Source: Sphingopyxis sp. MSC1_008
GTDB lineage: Bacteria > Pseudomonadota > Alphaproteobacteria > Sphingomonadales > Sphingomonadaceae
Direction: 5' to 3'
Length of the DNA stretch: 64,000 nt
Assembly: GCF_023197165.1 (NCBI RefSeq)
Contig: NZ_JALPRD010000015.1
Span: 1 to 64,000, forward strand
Every line of letters starts with the position of its first letter. Position 1 is the stretch's first letter. Positions 1 through 8,176 of the stretch are shown here, one piece after another. A program made the position numbers and the translations under genes. A model generated the notes under the pieces. The model saw only the letters and a program-made list of their open reading frames with translations, did no database searches and was not told the DNA's origin.

Positions 1-223
1 GGCGGGCGCTCGACCTTCTAGTTGAGGAATCTGAGCGAAAGGGACGTTTTCAAACTCGTCCACCCAAAAGTCGTCAGTGGGGCGACTGTATGGAATGCGG
101 TGTGCCGCATGTCCGCTAACCACCCCATGCCGGCCATTCGCCGGTAATCAAGCGGAACCCGTTAGTTGACTTTCGCTGAGGACCAATTCTACGTTGGAGG
201 TAGCGTCTCGCGTGTTAGAAGCG

Positions 224-240
224 CGTTTCACGGTGAAACG
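224..240. promoter_or_regulatory. 17-base palindrome, possible operator
   Basis: The sequence CGTTTCAC-G-GTGAAACG is a perfect inverted repeat with 8-base arms and a 1-base centre. No gene starts close by, so its target is unknown. It could bind a dimeric regulator or be chance. Confidence 0.25.
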
Positions 241-620
241 GGTGTTTGGGCACTATCTAGCTGAAAATGCTACGTAAATTTTATTTCGCGTGCATCCCAC
301 CCGTTTGAGAGGTCCGGTGCAGAGATAGGGCAGGGCGTTGCCCTTAATACGCTGAAAAATAAGGAAAATCTAGATTGTTTGCCGATGCATCGACGGCGTA
401 TTGAGGCGCACTGATACTCAATGATGCATCCCACCTTGCGAGACCGCATTGTGGTCGGTTTTCTCCAAAAACCCTTGAAAACCGTCACTTCCAAACCATC
501 TCTGGGTCATCATCGGGCGCTACTCATCGCGGTCCGGTTTCAACCTGAAACGGGCCTGAAGAGCCGTCAAGGTGCCGACCGACGCATTTCCGCGCAGGGG
601 TGGCAATTTTGTTGCGAATC

Positions 621-629
621 TGTTATAAT
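621..629 (+). promoter_or_regulatory. Extended -10 promoter element candidate
   Basis: TGTTATAAT matches the extended -10 form (TG-N-TATAAT) in otherwise GC-rich DNA. The -35 position, 17 bases upstream, reads TGGCAA and is weak, as is common for extended -10 promoters. The nearest downstream gene on this strand is carD at 826, so it could produce a carD transcript with a leader of about 190 bases. Confidence 0.3.
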
Positions 630-825
630 AAATATCAACGCATCGACATTCTGCCTCTTCCCGTCATTGGGCTGGGGCACTTTCGATGTTCCGATGGAGC
701 CATATCCCTTGTCACTCTGACTGGCTAGTGCCGCCCGAATGCTCATCGCCCTCGATCCGAGGGCGGGATGTAGCGGTGTTGTCGCACTTTCAGATCAGGG
801 TCAAGGCACAACAAAAGGAATTTGC

Positions 826-1353
826 ATGTCCGTGAACACGCTCTTGTTCGAAGTCGGCGATTATGTTGTTTATCCCAAGCATGGCGTGGGGCGCGTCATC
901 GAACTGCAGCGGTCGGAAATCGCCGGCATGCAGCTCGAACTTTATGTCCTGCGCTTCGAAAAGGAAAAAATGACGCTTCGCGTGCCGACCAACAAGGCCG
1001 AAGGCGTGGGGATGCGTAAGCTGTCGTCGGACAAGACGCTGAAGGAAGCGTTGCAGGTCCTGACCACGAAGCCGAAGGTCAAGCGCACCATGTGGTCGCG
1101 CCGCGCGCAGGAATATGAAGCGAAGATCAATTCGGGCGACCTCGTGTCGATCGCCGAAGTGACCCGCGACCTGTTCCGCGCCGACGACCAGCCCGAGCAG
1201 AGCTATTCGGAACGCCAGATCTTCGAAGCGGCGTCGAGCCGCCTCGCGCGCGAACTCGGCGCGATGGAAGAAAGCGACGAAAAGACGGCGCAGGCGAAGA
1301 TCCTTCAGATCCTCAATGAGCATGCACCGCTCTATTACGCCGAAAAAGTGTAA
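826..1353 (+). CDS. carD: CarD family transcriptional regulator
   Basis: The 175-residue product begins with the CarD/RID-type RNA polymerase interaction domain: VGDYVVYPKHGVGRV sits near residues 8-22 and the basic helical domain follows. CarD proteins bind the RNA polymerase beta subunit and stabilise open complexes at many promoters, in the cytoplasm. The start at 826 is chosen because an AAAAGGAA ribosome binding site lies 5 to 12 bases upstream and the CarD domain starts right after it; an in-frame ATG at 739 would add 29 residues without family similarity. A strong intrinsic terminator follows at 1375-1404. The length matches alphaproteobacterial CarD/CdnL proteins. Confidence 0.93.
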   Translation: MSVNTLLFEVGDYVVYPKHGVGRVIELQRSEIAGMQLELYVLRFEKEKMTLRVPTNKAEGVGMRKLSSDKTLKEALQVLTTKPKVKRTMWSRRAQEYEAKINSGDLVSIAEVTRDLFRADDQPEQSYSERQIFEAASSRLARELGAMEESDEKTAQAKILQILNEHAPLYYAEKV

Positions 1354-1374
1354 TCGCGTCCACAGCGATGAAGG

Positions 1375-1404
1375 AAAGGGCGGTCTGGTAGGGCCGCCCT
1401 TTTT
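1375..1404 (+). terminator. Rho-independent terminator after carD
   Basis: Perfect 9-bp stem AAAGGGCGG (1375-1383) with CCGCCCTTT (1394-1402), a 10-base loop, and a run of T that continues to 1404. It begins 21 bases after the carD stop codon. Confidence 0.85.
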
Positions 1405-1413
1405 CGTTGTGCA

Positions 1414-1484
1414 CCCCAGCGAAAGCCGGGGCCCATGCGGTATAGCTCGGCGGTGACCATCTGGGCCCCGGCTTTCGCCGGGGA
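1414..1484. repeat. Intergenic inverted repeat (GCCGGGGCCCA family)
   Basis: Arms of about 21 bases, with one mismatch, flank a 30-base centre: CCCAGCGAAAGCCGGGGCC on the left and its complement ending in CTTTCGCCGGGG on the right. It fills the gap between the carD terminator and the 3' end of truA. The similar CGCGAAAGCGGG motif recurs at 29431-29508, so this belongs to a scattered palindromic family rather than to a single regulator. Confidence 0.7.
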
Positions 1485-1489
1485 ACAGA

Positions 1490-2233
1490 TCAGGCCGGAT
1501 AAGTCGCGCTCACGAAATACAGCCCGTCGGGTGGCGCATTCAGGCCGAGCGCATTGCGATCCGCCGCCTCCAGCGCCGCCTTCAGATCGCGCGCCGACCA
1601 TTTGCCATAGCCGACCAGCGCGAGGCAGCCGACCATCGAGCGCACCTGATGGTGGAGGAAACTGCGCGCCGCGGCCTCGATGATCAGCTCGTCGCCGTGG
1701 CGGCTGACGGTCAGCTTGTCGAGCGTCTTCACCGGGCTTTGCGACTGGCAATGCGCCGAGCGGAAGGTCGTGAAGTCATGAAGGCCGATCAACTGCTGCG
1801 CCGCCGCGTTCATCGCATCGGAATCGAGCGGCCGGGCGACCTGCCACGACAGGCCCTTGTCCCAGGTCAGCGGTGCGCGGCGATTGACGATGCGATATTC
1901 ATAAGCGCGCCCGACACAGGCAAAGCGCGCGTGCCAGTCGTCGGGGACGATCTCGCATGCGACCACCGCGACCGGCGCGGGGCGTAGCTGCGCGTTGAGC
2001 GCCTCGGTCAGCTTGAACGGCGTCAGCGGCTTTTCGATGTCCACATGCGCGCGCATCGCTATGGCATGGACCCCCGCGTCGGTGCGCCCGGCGCTGAACA
2101 CTTGCACCGTTTCGGCGGTGAAGCGGTGGATCGCTTCCTCGATGACCTGCTGGACGCTCGGGCCATGCGCCTGCCGCTGCCAGCCCATGTAGGGACGGCC
2201 GTCATACTCAATGGTAAGGGCAAATCTTGTCAT
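1490..2233 (-). CDS. truA: tRNA pseudouridine(38-40) synthase TruA
   Basis: The 247-residue cytoplasmic enzyme converts uridines 38-40 in the anticodon arm of many tRNAs to pseudouridine. The catalytic motif [11 protein letters not shown] is present, with the nucleophilic aspartate at residue 52. The amino end [18 protein letters not shown] is typical of TruA. Length and ends fit the family, so the start at 2233 is accepted. It lies downstream of fmt on the same strand, 71 bases away, with short palindromic repeats in between; the two are often neighbours in alphaproteobacteria. Confidence 0.96.
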   Translation of the reverse strand: MTRFALTIEYDGRPYMGWQRQAHGPSVQQVIEEAIHRFTAETVQVFSAGRTDAGVHAIAMRAHVDIEKPLTPFKLTEALNAQLRPAPVAVVACEIVPDDWHARFACVGRAYEYRIVNRRAPLTWDKGLSWQVARPLDSDAMNAAAQQLIGLHDFTTFRSAHCQSQSPVKTLDKLTVSRHGDELIIEAAARSFLHHQVRSMVGCLALVGYGKWSARDLKAALEAADRNALGLNAPPDGLYFVSATYPA

Positions 2234-2246
2234 CGCCGCCCCTTAG

Positions 2247-2272
2247 CCGTTCGTGTCGAGCGAAGTCGAGAC
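2247..2272. repeat. Single arm of the GTGTCGAGCGAAGTCGAGAC repeat family
   Basis: The fragment GTTCGTGTCGAGCGAAGTCGAGAC lies between truA and fmt. The same sequence occurs as both arms of an inverted repeat at 10970-11051. It includes an inner palindrome (CTCGACTTCGCTCGA type). Confidence 0.6.
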
Positions 2273-2283
2273 GTCGTTGCGAC

Positions 2284-2303
2284 CCTCTCCCGCAAGGGGA
2301 GAG
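2284..2303. repeat. Short CCTCTCCC/GGGGAGAGG palindrome downstream of fmt
   Basis: CCTCTCCC-GCAA-GGGGAGAGG forms an 8-bp hairpin with a 4-base loop just beyond the fmt stop codon. It is the minimal form of the repeat family seen in full at 3266-3430 and 4644-4808 and around the DUF559 gene at 8111-8570. Confidence 0.65.
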
Positions 2304-2304
2304 G

Positions 2305-3228
2305 TTATAAGGCCAGCCGCACCTCTTTGGGGATCGCCCGCCCGCGCAGCAGTTCGCCGGCGTCCATCGCGGGCTTGCCCGCACGCTGGACGCGCACCGC
2401 GCGGATCGCGCCCGGGTTGCAGGCGATGGCGAGTGCATCGTCGAGCGTGATGCCGGGCGCGGCGCCGGGGGCGGTGTCGGCTGGATGGACGACCTCGGCT
2501 GCCAATATCTTGTAACGCTCGCCTTCCAGCTCGAAGAAGGCGCCGGGCATCGGATTGAACGCGCGAATCTGACGCTCGACCTGCACCGCGCTGGTCAGGA
2601 AATCGAGCCGCGCTTCGCTCTTGTCGATCTTGGCCGCGTAAGTGACGCCCTCATCGGGCTGCGCTTCGGGAGCGAACGCGTGGAGGTCACTCAGCACCTT
2701 GACCATCAGGTCGGCGCCCACCGCCGCGAGTTCATCGGTCAACTCGCCCGCCGTCTTTCCCTCGACCGGCGTCCGTCCGATCAGTCGCATCGCGCCGGTG
2801 TCGAGCCCCACATCCATCTGCATGATCGTCACGCCCGTCTCGGCATCGCCCGAAAGGATCGCGCGCTGCACCGGCGCGGCGCCGCGCCAGCGCGGCAGGA
2901 TCGAGCCATGGACGTTAAGGCAGCCTTCGCGCGGCGCATCGAGGATCGCCCGCGGCAGGATCAGGCCGTACGCAGCGACCACCGCGACATCGAGGTCGAG
3001 CGCCGCGAATTCGGCCTGTGCCCCTTCGCCCTTTAGGCTCTCCGGCGTACGGACGGGCAGGCCATGGCCCTCGGCCCAGATATGCACCGCGCTCTGCTGC
3101 ACCTTCTTGCCGCGCTGTGCGGGGCGCGGCGGCTGCGTATAGACGGCCACGATCTCGTGCCCCGCCGCATGAAGCGCGGCGAGTGTCGGCACCGCAAAGG
3201 GCGGCGTTCCCATGAAGGCGATGCGCAT
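2305..3228 (-). CDS. fmt: Methionyl-tRNA formyltransferase
   Basis: The 307-residue product transfers a formyl group from 10-formyltetrahydrofolate to initiator Met-tRNA in the cytoplasm. The amino-terminal formyltransferase fold starts [16 protein letters not shown]. The catalytic set is in place: N105 and H107 within [12 protein letters not shown], and D143 in [10 protein letters not shown]. The carboxy-terminal tRNA-binding OB-like domain follows from about residue 205. Length is normal. The gene def, which removes the formyl group later, lies about 900 bases away on the other strand with recR between them, so the pair is split here and transcribed in opposite directions. Confidence 0.96.
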   Translation of the reverse strand: MRIAFMGTPPFAVPTLAALHAAGHEIVAVYTQPPRPAQRGKKVQQSAVHIWAEGHGLPVRTPESLKGEGAQAEFAALDLDVAVVAAYGLILPRAILDAPREGCLNVHGSILPRWRGAAPVQRAILSGDAETGVTIMQMDVGLDTGAMRLIGRTPVEGKTAGELTDELAAVGADLMVKVLSDLHAFAPEAQPDEGVTYAAKIDKSEARLDFLTSAVQVERQIRAFNPMPGAFFELEGERYKILAAEVVHPADTAPGAAPGITLDDALAIACNPGAIRAVRVQRAGKPAMDAGELLRGRAIPKEVRLAL

Positions 3229-3265
3229 GGGTGCGGGCTTTGGCGGAGCGAGGCGAAGAGTTCAA

Positions 3266-3430
3266 CCCTCTCCCATTTAGGGAGAGGGCAGCGAGACTTG
3301 CCAGCTTGCTGGCTTAGTCGCAGCGGGTGAGGGGGCTGTGCGCTATCGGCAAGCCACAGCCCCTCACCCAGCTTCGCCTAGGCGGCAAAGCCGCCAAGGC
3401 TGCGCAACCCTCTCCCTAAATGGGAGAGGG
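3266..3430. repeat. Full-length palindromic element (CCCTCTCCC...GGGAGAGGG family)
   Basis: Each end is a small hairpin (CCCTCTCCC with GGGAGAGGG). Between them are inverted inner arms that carry AGCGAGACTTGCCAGCTTGC, a GTGAGGGG tract, and the complementary CCCCTCACCC. The whole element is about 165 bases long and lies between the divergent fmt and recR genes. A second full copy is at 4644-4808, and the DUF559 gene at 8177-8578 sits inside a third. Confidence 0.75.
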
Positions 3431-3478
3431 GAGGTTGGGATATTGTGCGCCGATCACTCACCCACTACCACCCTCCCA

Positions 3479-4075
3479 ATGGCATCCACCGAAATCGAAG
3501 CGCTCGTTCAGCAACTCGCCCGCCTGCCAGGCCTCGGCCCGCGCTCGGCGCGGCGCGCGGTGCTGCACTTGATGAAGAAGCGCGAAAGCGCGTTCGTGCC
3601 GTTGCTCGCGGCGCTCCAGACGGTGTCCGAACGGCTCGTCACCTGCGGGATTTGCGGCAATGTCGATACGCACGACCCCTGCGCGATCTGCGCCGACCCG
3701 CGCCGCGACGCGCGCAGCCTGTGCGTCGTCGAGGAAGTGTCGGACTTGTGGGCGCTCGACAAGTCGCGGCTCTTTCCCGGCAAATATCATGTGCTTGGCG
3801 GGCGATTGTCCGCGCTCGAGGGCATCCGCCCGCAAGATCTCGCGATCGACGCGTTGGTGAACCGCGTCGCCGCGGGCAGCATCGACGAGGTCGTGCTCGC
3901 GATGAACGCAACGCTGGAGGGGCAGACGACGGCGCATTATCTAGCCGAGCGGCTCGAAGGCTACCCGGTGCGACTTACGCAGTTGGCACATGGTTTGCCG
4001 GTCGGCGGCGAACTCGACTATCTCGACGAAGGAACGCTGGCGCAGGCGCTCCGGGCACGGCGCCCGGTGGGTTGA
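3479..4075 (+). CDS. recR: Recombination protein RecR
   Basis: The 198-residue product acts with RecF and RecO to load RecA on gapped DNA. A helix-hairpin-helix motif ([19 protein letters not shown], residues 14-32) is followed by a four-cysteine zinc finger at C56, C59, C68 and C71, then a TOPRIM domain ([14 protein letters not shown]) and the conserved carboxy end. The start at 3479 is chosen because it gives the family's usual [18 protein letters not shown] beginning. No clear Shine-Dalgarno sequence is visible. def follows 32 bases downstream on the same strand. Confidence 0.95.
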   Translation: MASTEIEALVQQLARLPGLGPRSARRAVLHLMKKRESAFVPLLAALQTVSERLVTCGICGNVDTHDPCAICADPRRDARSLCVVEEVSDLWALDKSRLFPGKYHVLGGRLSALEGIRPQDLAIDALVNRVAAGSIDEVVLAMNATLEGQTTAHYLAERLEGYPVRLTQLAHGLPVGGELDYLDEGTLAQALRARRPVG

Positions 4076-4107
4076 CGACGGGCGTTCGAGTTCATACCTG
4101 AGCCCCC

Positions 4108-4641
4108 ATGGCCTTACTCCCTATCATAGAGACCCCGGATCCCCGGCTGCGCGTCATTTCCAAGCCCGTCGAAAAGTTCGACGCCGAGCTGAAGCAGCTG
4201 GTCGCCGACATGTTCGAGACGATGTACGACGCCCCCGGCATCGGGCTCGCCGCGATCCAGGTTGCGGTGCCGAAGCGCATCCTCGTCATCGACCTGCAGG
4301 AACCTGATCCCGACGACGAAGAGGGCAAGGCCCTGATCCGCGAGCCGCGCGTCTTCATCAACCCCGTCTTTTCCGACGAGAGCGAAGAGCATAGCGTCTA
4401 TCAGGAAGGCTGCCTGTCGGTTCCCGAGCAATATGCCGAAGTGACGCGCCCCGCCGAGGTCACCGTCGACTGGCAGGACGAGGACGGCAAGCATCATCAA
4501 GAACGCATGACCGGCCTGATGGCGACGTGCATCCAGCACGAGCACGACCATCTGGAAGGCATCCTGTTTATCGATCATCTGTCGCGGCTGAAGCGCGAAA
4601 TGGTGCTGAAGAAGCTCGCGAAGCTCCGCAAGGCGGCATAA
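4108..4641 (+). CDS. def: Peptide deformylase
   Basis: The 177-residue iron or zinc hydrolase removes the formyl group from nascent proteins at the ribosome exit. All three signature motifs are present: GIGLAAIQV at 44-52, EGCLSVP with metal ligand C102, and QHEHDH with H144, catalytic E145 and H148. Length and motif spacing are typical of type I enzymes. A palindromic element begins 2 bases after the stop codon and probably carries the transcript end. Confidence 0.96.
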   Translation: MALLPIIETPDPRLRVISKPVEKFDAELKQLVADMFETMYDAPGIGLAAIQVAVPKRILVIDLQEPDPDDEEGKALIREPRVFINPVFSDESEEHSVYQEGCLSVPEQYAEVTRPAEVTVDWQDEDGKHHQERMTGLMATCIQHEHDHLEGILFIDHLSRLKREMVLKKLAKLRKAA

Positions 4642-4643
4642 AT

Positions 4644-4808
4644 CCCTCTCCCCTTGTGAGGGAGAGGGTTGCGAAGCCTTGGGCAGCTTGCTGCCTAGGC
4701 AAAAGCTGGGTGAGGGGCTGTGTCCTCACGATAGCCAACAACCCCTCACCCGCTGCGACTAGGGGCTGCGCCCCAAGTCTCGCTGCCCTCTCCCTCAAGG
4801 GGAGAGGG
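4644..4808. repeat. Full-length palindromic element, second copy
   Basis: This has the same architecture as 3266-3430: CCCTCTCCC/GGGAGAGGG hairpins at both outer ends and inverted inner arms with a TGAGGGG tract and its complement CCCCTCACCC. It fills the space between the convergent genes def and grpE, so it may also act as a two-way terminator. Confidence 0.75.
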
Positions 4809-4814
4809 ATTATT

Positions 4815-5360
4815 TTACCCCGCCTTTGCGACGCCCACCATCGCGGGGCGCAGCAGCCGGTCCTTCAGCATATAGCCCGCCTGCATTTCCTGCACGATCG
4901 TGCCCGGCGTCTTGTCGCTCGGGATTTCGAGCATCGCCTGATGCTGGTTCGGGTCGAGCGGCAGGCCGATCGCGGCGATGCGCGTGATGCCGTTGCGTTC
5001 GAAGACGCTGAGCAGTTCGCGCTCGGTCGCTTCGAGGCCGGTGATCAGCGGCTTGATCGCTTCGTCGGCGCGCTGTTCGTCGCTCAATGCAGCGAGCGCG
5101 CGGCCGAGATTGTCGGCGACCGACAATATGTCGCGCGCGAATTTGGTCGCCGCATAGGCGTGCGCGTCGGCGATTTCCTTGTCCTTGCGGCGCGTGACAT
5201 TCTGCGTCTCGGCGCGCGCATAGAGCAGATCCTGCTGAAGTGCCGCGAGTTGTTCGGCGAGCTGTGCCAGCTCTTCATTCCCGGGTGCCGCAGCGTCGAT
5301 GGCTTCAGCTTCGGTGTTCGCGCCGTCGTCGACCGGCGTGTCGTTTTCGTTGTTCGTCAT
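4815..5360 (-). CDS. grpE: Nucleotide exchange factor GrpE
   Basis: The 181-residue co-chaperone releases ADP from DnaK. An acidic amino terminus (residues 1-30) is followed by a long coiled coil (about 30-90, LAQLAEQLAALQQDLLYARAE) and the compact carboxy-terminal domain with PLDPNQHQAMLEIPSD and the closing GYMLKDRLLRPAMVGVAK. It starts 5 bases after the hrcA stop codon, so the two heat-shock genes form one transcript. I saw no CIRCE operator upstream of the pair. Confidence 0.95.
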   Translation of the reverse strand: MTNNENDTPVDDGANTEAEAIDAAAPGNEELAQLAEQLAALQQDLLYARAETQNVTRRKDKEIADAHAYAATKFARDILSVADNLGRALAALSDEQRADEAIKPLITGLEATERELLSVFERNGITRIAAIGLPLDPNQHQAMLEIPSDKTPGTIVQEMQAGYMLKDRLLRPAMVGVAKAG

Positions 5361-5365
5361 AAGCC

Positions 5366-6409
5366 TTATCGTATCAGTCTGGAGAGCGATTGTGCGGTGA
5401 AATCCACCATGGGAACGATGCGGGCATAGTTCAAGCGTGTGGGGCCGATGACCCCGACCACGCCGACCACGCGCCCGTCCGATCCGCGATAGGGTGCCGC
5501 TATCACGGACGAGCCCGAAAGCGAGAATAATTTATTTTCGGATCCGATGAAAATCCGGGTTGCGCTGCCCTCGCGCGCGCTGTCGAGCAGCTGCGCGATG
5601 TCCTGCTTCGTCTCGAGCTCGTCGAGCAGTTGGCGCACGCGGTCGAGATCGCCGACCGCGCTCTCGTCGAGCAGATTTGCCTGCCCGCGCACGATCAGCA
5701 CCGGACGGTCGGCGCCGTCCGAGGACCAGATCGCGAGGCCGCGCGACACCAGATCCTGCGCCGCGCGGTCGATCGCGATCCGCTCGGCCTCGATCTCGCG
5801 GCGCACGCGCGCCATCGCTTCGGTCAGCGTCAGCCCGGCAAGTGTCGCGCTGATATAATTGCCCGCCTCGACCAGCGCCGAGGGGTTGAGCCCCGGAGGA
5901 ATGTCGATCACCCGATTCTCGACCGCGCCGTCGCCCGCGACGAGCACGACGAGCGACTGGTTCGCCGAGAGCGGTACGAACGCGAGCTGTTTGAGTACGC
6001 GTTCGTGTTTGGGGACGAGGACGAGGCCCGCGCATGCCGACAGTCCGGAGAGCGCCGAGGTCGCCTGCGCGAGCGCGCTTTCGATCGGGCCGGCGTCGGA
6101 CAGACTCGCCTCGATCTGCGCGCGGTCCTCGGCGCTCGGTTCGGCGACCTGCATCATCCCGTCGACGAACAGGCGTAGGCCCTGTTCGGTGGGCAGGCGG
6201 CCGGCGCTGGTATGCGGGCTGGCGAGCAGACCGAATTCCTCGAGATCCTGCATCACGTTGCGGATCGACGCGGGCGAGAGGTTGAGCGCCGCGAGCTTCG
6301 ACAGCGTGCGCGAACCGACGGGCTGGCCGGTTTCGAGATAGGCGTCGACGACCAGCCGGAACACGTCGCGCGCGCGCGTGGTGAGTTCGGTGATCGGCGG
6401 GGTTGTCAT
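5366..6409 (-). CDS. hrcA: Heat-inducible transcriptional repressor HrcA
   Basis: The 347-residue product has the amino-terminal winged-helix of HrcA (DVFRLVVDAYLETGQPVGSRTLSKLAALNLSPASIRNVMQDLEEFGLLASPHTSAGRLPTEQG, quoted here only as the region at residues 13-76) and the GAF-like inducer domain behind it. HrcA normally represses groESL/dnaK-type operons through CIRCE and is kept active by GroEL. The operon order hrcA-grpE is standard. I could not find a CIRCE inverted repeat in the 130 bases before the gene, so its target in this organism probably lies elsewhere. Confidence 0.95.
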   Translation of the reverse strand: MTTPPITELTTRARDVFRLVVDAYLETGQPVGSRTLSKLAALNLSPASIRNVMQDLEEFGLLASPHTSAGRLPTEQGLRLFVDGMMQVAEPSAEDRAQIEASLSDAGPIESALAQATSALSGLSACAGLVLVPKHERVLKQLAFVPLSANQSLVVLVAGDGAVENRVIDIPPGLNPSALVEAGNYISATLAGLTLTEAMARVRREIEAERIAIDRAAQDLVSRGLAIWSSDGADRPVLIVRGQANLLDESAVGDLDRVRQLLDELETKQDIAQLLDSAREGSATRIFIGSENKLFSLSGSSVIAAPYRGSDGRVVGVVGVIGPTRLNYARIVPMVDFTAQSLSRLIR

Positions 6410-6454
6410 AATGGGGATTTAGGGATGGGGAGGGGGTGGGGCAAGCTTCACCTA

Positions 6455-6475
6455 CCTCTCCCGCAAGGGGAAAGG
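6455..6475. repeat. Short CCTCTCCC/GGGGAAAGG palindrome
   Basis: CCTCTCCC-GCAA-GGGGAAAGG is a slightly decayed minimal copy of the CCCTCTCCC family. It lies between the divergent hrcA and dienelactone-hydrolase genes. Confidence 0.5.
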
Positions 6476-6538
6476 GATTTGACTCGCCGCCGCCGCATGC
6501 CGTCGCTAGCTTCCGCCCCGGCCCCGGGGGAGAAGACC

Positions 6539-7339
6539 ATGACGACACGCCCACTCGACCGCGACGACTCGCTCGACGATTTCGAGCATCGCGACATCGT
6601 CCTGCTCGGCCGCACGCACCGCGTCTACACGATGGGCAGCGGTCCCGCCGTCGTCGTGATGACCGAAATGCCGGGTATCAGCCCGCATGTCGCGCGTTTC
6701 GCGCGCTGGGTCCGCGACGCGGGCTTTACCGTCTACATGCCGCATATCTTCGGCAAGGATGGCGCGGTGCCGCGGGCGCCTCGCATGTTGTTCACGATGA
6801 TCGGCGGGTGCATCAGTCGCCAGTTCCGGGCGTTCCAGGCGAATGAAAGCTCGCCCGCCACGCAGTGGCTCCGTTCGCTCGCAGCGCTGGCGCACAAGGA
6901 GTGCGGCGGCAAGGGCGTCGGCGCGATCGGCATGTGCTTCACGGGCAATTTCGCGCTGTCGATGATGCTCGAACCCGCGGTGCTTGCGCCGGTGCTCGCG
7001 CAGCCGTCGCTGCCGCTCAATGATCCTGCGGGAATGCACATTGCACCGGGCGAACTCGCGGCGGTGAAGGCGCGGATGGAGGCCGAGGATCTGACCGTGC
7101 TCGCGTACCGCTTCGAAGGCGACAAATATTGCAAGGCGGCGCGCTTTGCCGCCTATGAGGATGCGCTTGGGGATCGCTTCATCGGCAAGGTGTTGCCCGA
7201 CGATGCGGCGAACCCCGACAGCCCGATGAAGAACCCGCACAGCGTCGTCACGATCCACCTGATCGACGAGGCGGGGCAACCAACGGTGCAGGCGCGCGAC
7301 GAAATCCTCGATTTCTTCAAGATGCGGTTGAGCGAATGA
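6539..7339 (+). CDS. Dienelactone hydrolase family protein
   Basis: The 266-residue predicted alpha/beta hydrolase has GAIGMCFTGNFALSMM at about residues 127-142. This is the G-x-C-x-G nucleophile elbow of dienelactone hydrolases, with cysteine as nucleophile. The early TEMPGISPHVARFARWVRDAGFTVYMPHIFG region also fits the family. No signal peptide is seen, so it should be cytoplasmic. The start at 6539 follows a GGGGGAGAAG ribosome binding site. The natural substrate cannot be told from sequence; many homologues are general carboxylester hydrolases. It lies directly upstream of rph. Confidence 0.82.
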   Translation: MTTRPLDRDDSLDDFEHRDIVLLGRTHRVYTMGSGPAVVVMTEMPGISPHVARFARWVRDAGFTVYMPHIFGKDGAVPRAPRMLFTMIGGCISRQFRAFQANESSPATQWLRSLAALAHKECGGKGVGAIGMCFTGNFALSMMLEPAVLAPVLAQPSLPLNDPAGMHIAPGELAAVKARMEAEDLTVLAYRFEGDKYCKAARFAAYEDALGDRFIGKVLPDDAANPDSPMKNPHSVVTIHLIDEAGQPTVQARDEILDFFKMRLSE

Positions 7340-7387
7340 GGCCGGCGGCCTAAGGGCCACCGCAATCACCAATCGAAAGGAAATTTC

Positions 7388-8104
7388 ATGCGCCCTTCCG
7401 GCCGTGCGCCCGACCAGATGCGCCCCATCGCGATCGAAACCGAATTCACCATCCACGCCGAGGGCAGCGTGCTCGTCAGCTTTGGCAACACCAAGGTGCT
7501 GGTGACCGCCAGCGTCGACGAGAAAGTGCCGTCGTGGATGCGCGGCAAGGGTGCGGGCTGGGTGACGGCCGAATATGGCATGCTGCCCCGTGCGACGCAT
7601 ACGCGCGGCAGCCGCGAAGCGGCGAAGGGCAAGCAGTCGGGGCGGACGCAGGAAATCCAGCGACTTATCGGGCGCAGCTTGCGCGCCGTCGTCGATATGA
7701 AGAAGCTCGGCGAGCGCCAGATCATCATCGACTGCGACGTGATCCAGGCCGACGGCGGCACACGCACCGCGTCGATTTCGGGCGCGTGGGTCGCGCTGCG
7801 CATCGCGGTCGACAAGCTGCTCGCGGCCAAGACGATCGCCGAGGATCCGATCGTCGACAAGGTCGGCGCGATCTCGTGCGGCATCTATAACGGCACGCCG
7901 GTGCTCGACCTCGACTATGACGAGGATTCGGTCGCCGAGGCCGACGGCAATTTCGTGCTGACCGCGAAGGGCCAGATCGTCGAAGTGCAGGCGAGCGCCG
8001 AGGGCGCGACCTATGACGAGGAGGGCCTGCTCCGCTTGCTCCGCCTCGCACGCATCGGCTGCGCCGAGATTTTCGCGGCGCAGGACAAGGCCACGGGTCG
8101 CTGA
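7388..8104 (+). CDS. rph: Ribonuclease PH
   Basis: The 238-residue phosphorolytic exoribonuclease trims the 3' ends of tRNA precursors. The start [26 protein letters not shown] and the phosphate-binding stretch [20 protein letters not shown] are classical, followed by [20 protein letters not shown]. An AAAGGAAA ribosome binding site precedes the ATG. In alphaproteobacteria rph is commonly followed directly by rdgB; here a 470-base repeat-plus-nuclease element separates them. Confidence 0.97.
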   Translation: MRPSGRAPDQMRPIAIETEFTIHAEGSVLVSFGNTKVLVTASVDEKVPSWMRGKGAGWVTAEYGMLPRATHTRGSREAAKGKQSGRTQEIQRLIGRSLRAVVDMKKLGERQIIIDCDVIQADGGTRTASISGAWVALRIAVDKLLAAKTIAEDPIVDKVGAISCGIYNGTPVLDLDYDEDSVAEADGNFVLTAKGQIVEVQASAEGATYDEEGLLRLLRLARIGCAEIFAAQDKATGR

Positions 8105-8110
8105 TAACTT

Positions 8111-8174
8111 CCTCTCCCATGGGGAGAGGAAGCGAGACTTGCCAGCTTGCTGGCTAGTCGCAGCAGGTGAGGGG
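8111..8174. repeat. Left arm of the repeat element that encloses the DUF559 gene
   Basis: CCTCTCCC-AT-GGGGAGAGG is followed by AGCGAGACTTGCCAGCTTGC and GGTGAGGGG. This matches the left half of the full elements at 3266-3430 and 4644-4808 almost base for base. It starts 6 bases after the rph stop. Its GGTGAGGGG end lies 2 bases before the GTG start codon of the enclosed gene and appears to serve as its ribosome binding site. Confidence 0.75.
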
Positions 8175-8176
8175 AT

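Larger units (their letters stand above)
1..825. other. Left-edge region without a supported gene
   Basis: I see no convincing coding sequence in this stretch. Open frames here are short and have no recognisable motif or good ribosome binding site. Two local signals stand out: a 17-base palindrome at 224-240 (CGTTTCAC-G-GTGAAACG) and an extended -10-like box at 621-629 (TGTTATAAT), which lies about 200 bases before the carD start. The region is visibly more AT-rich than the genes to its right. Confidence 0.5.

Noticed and set aside
6410..6538. CIRCE operator before hrcA-grpE
   Set aside because: No GAGTGCTAA-type inverted repeat is present in this gap.
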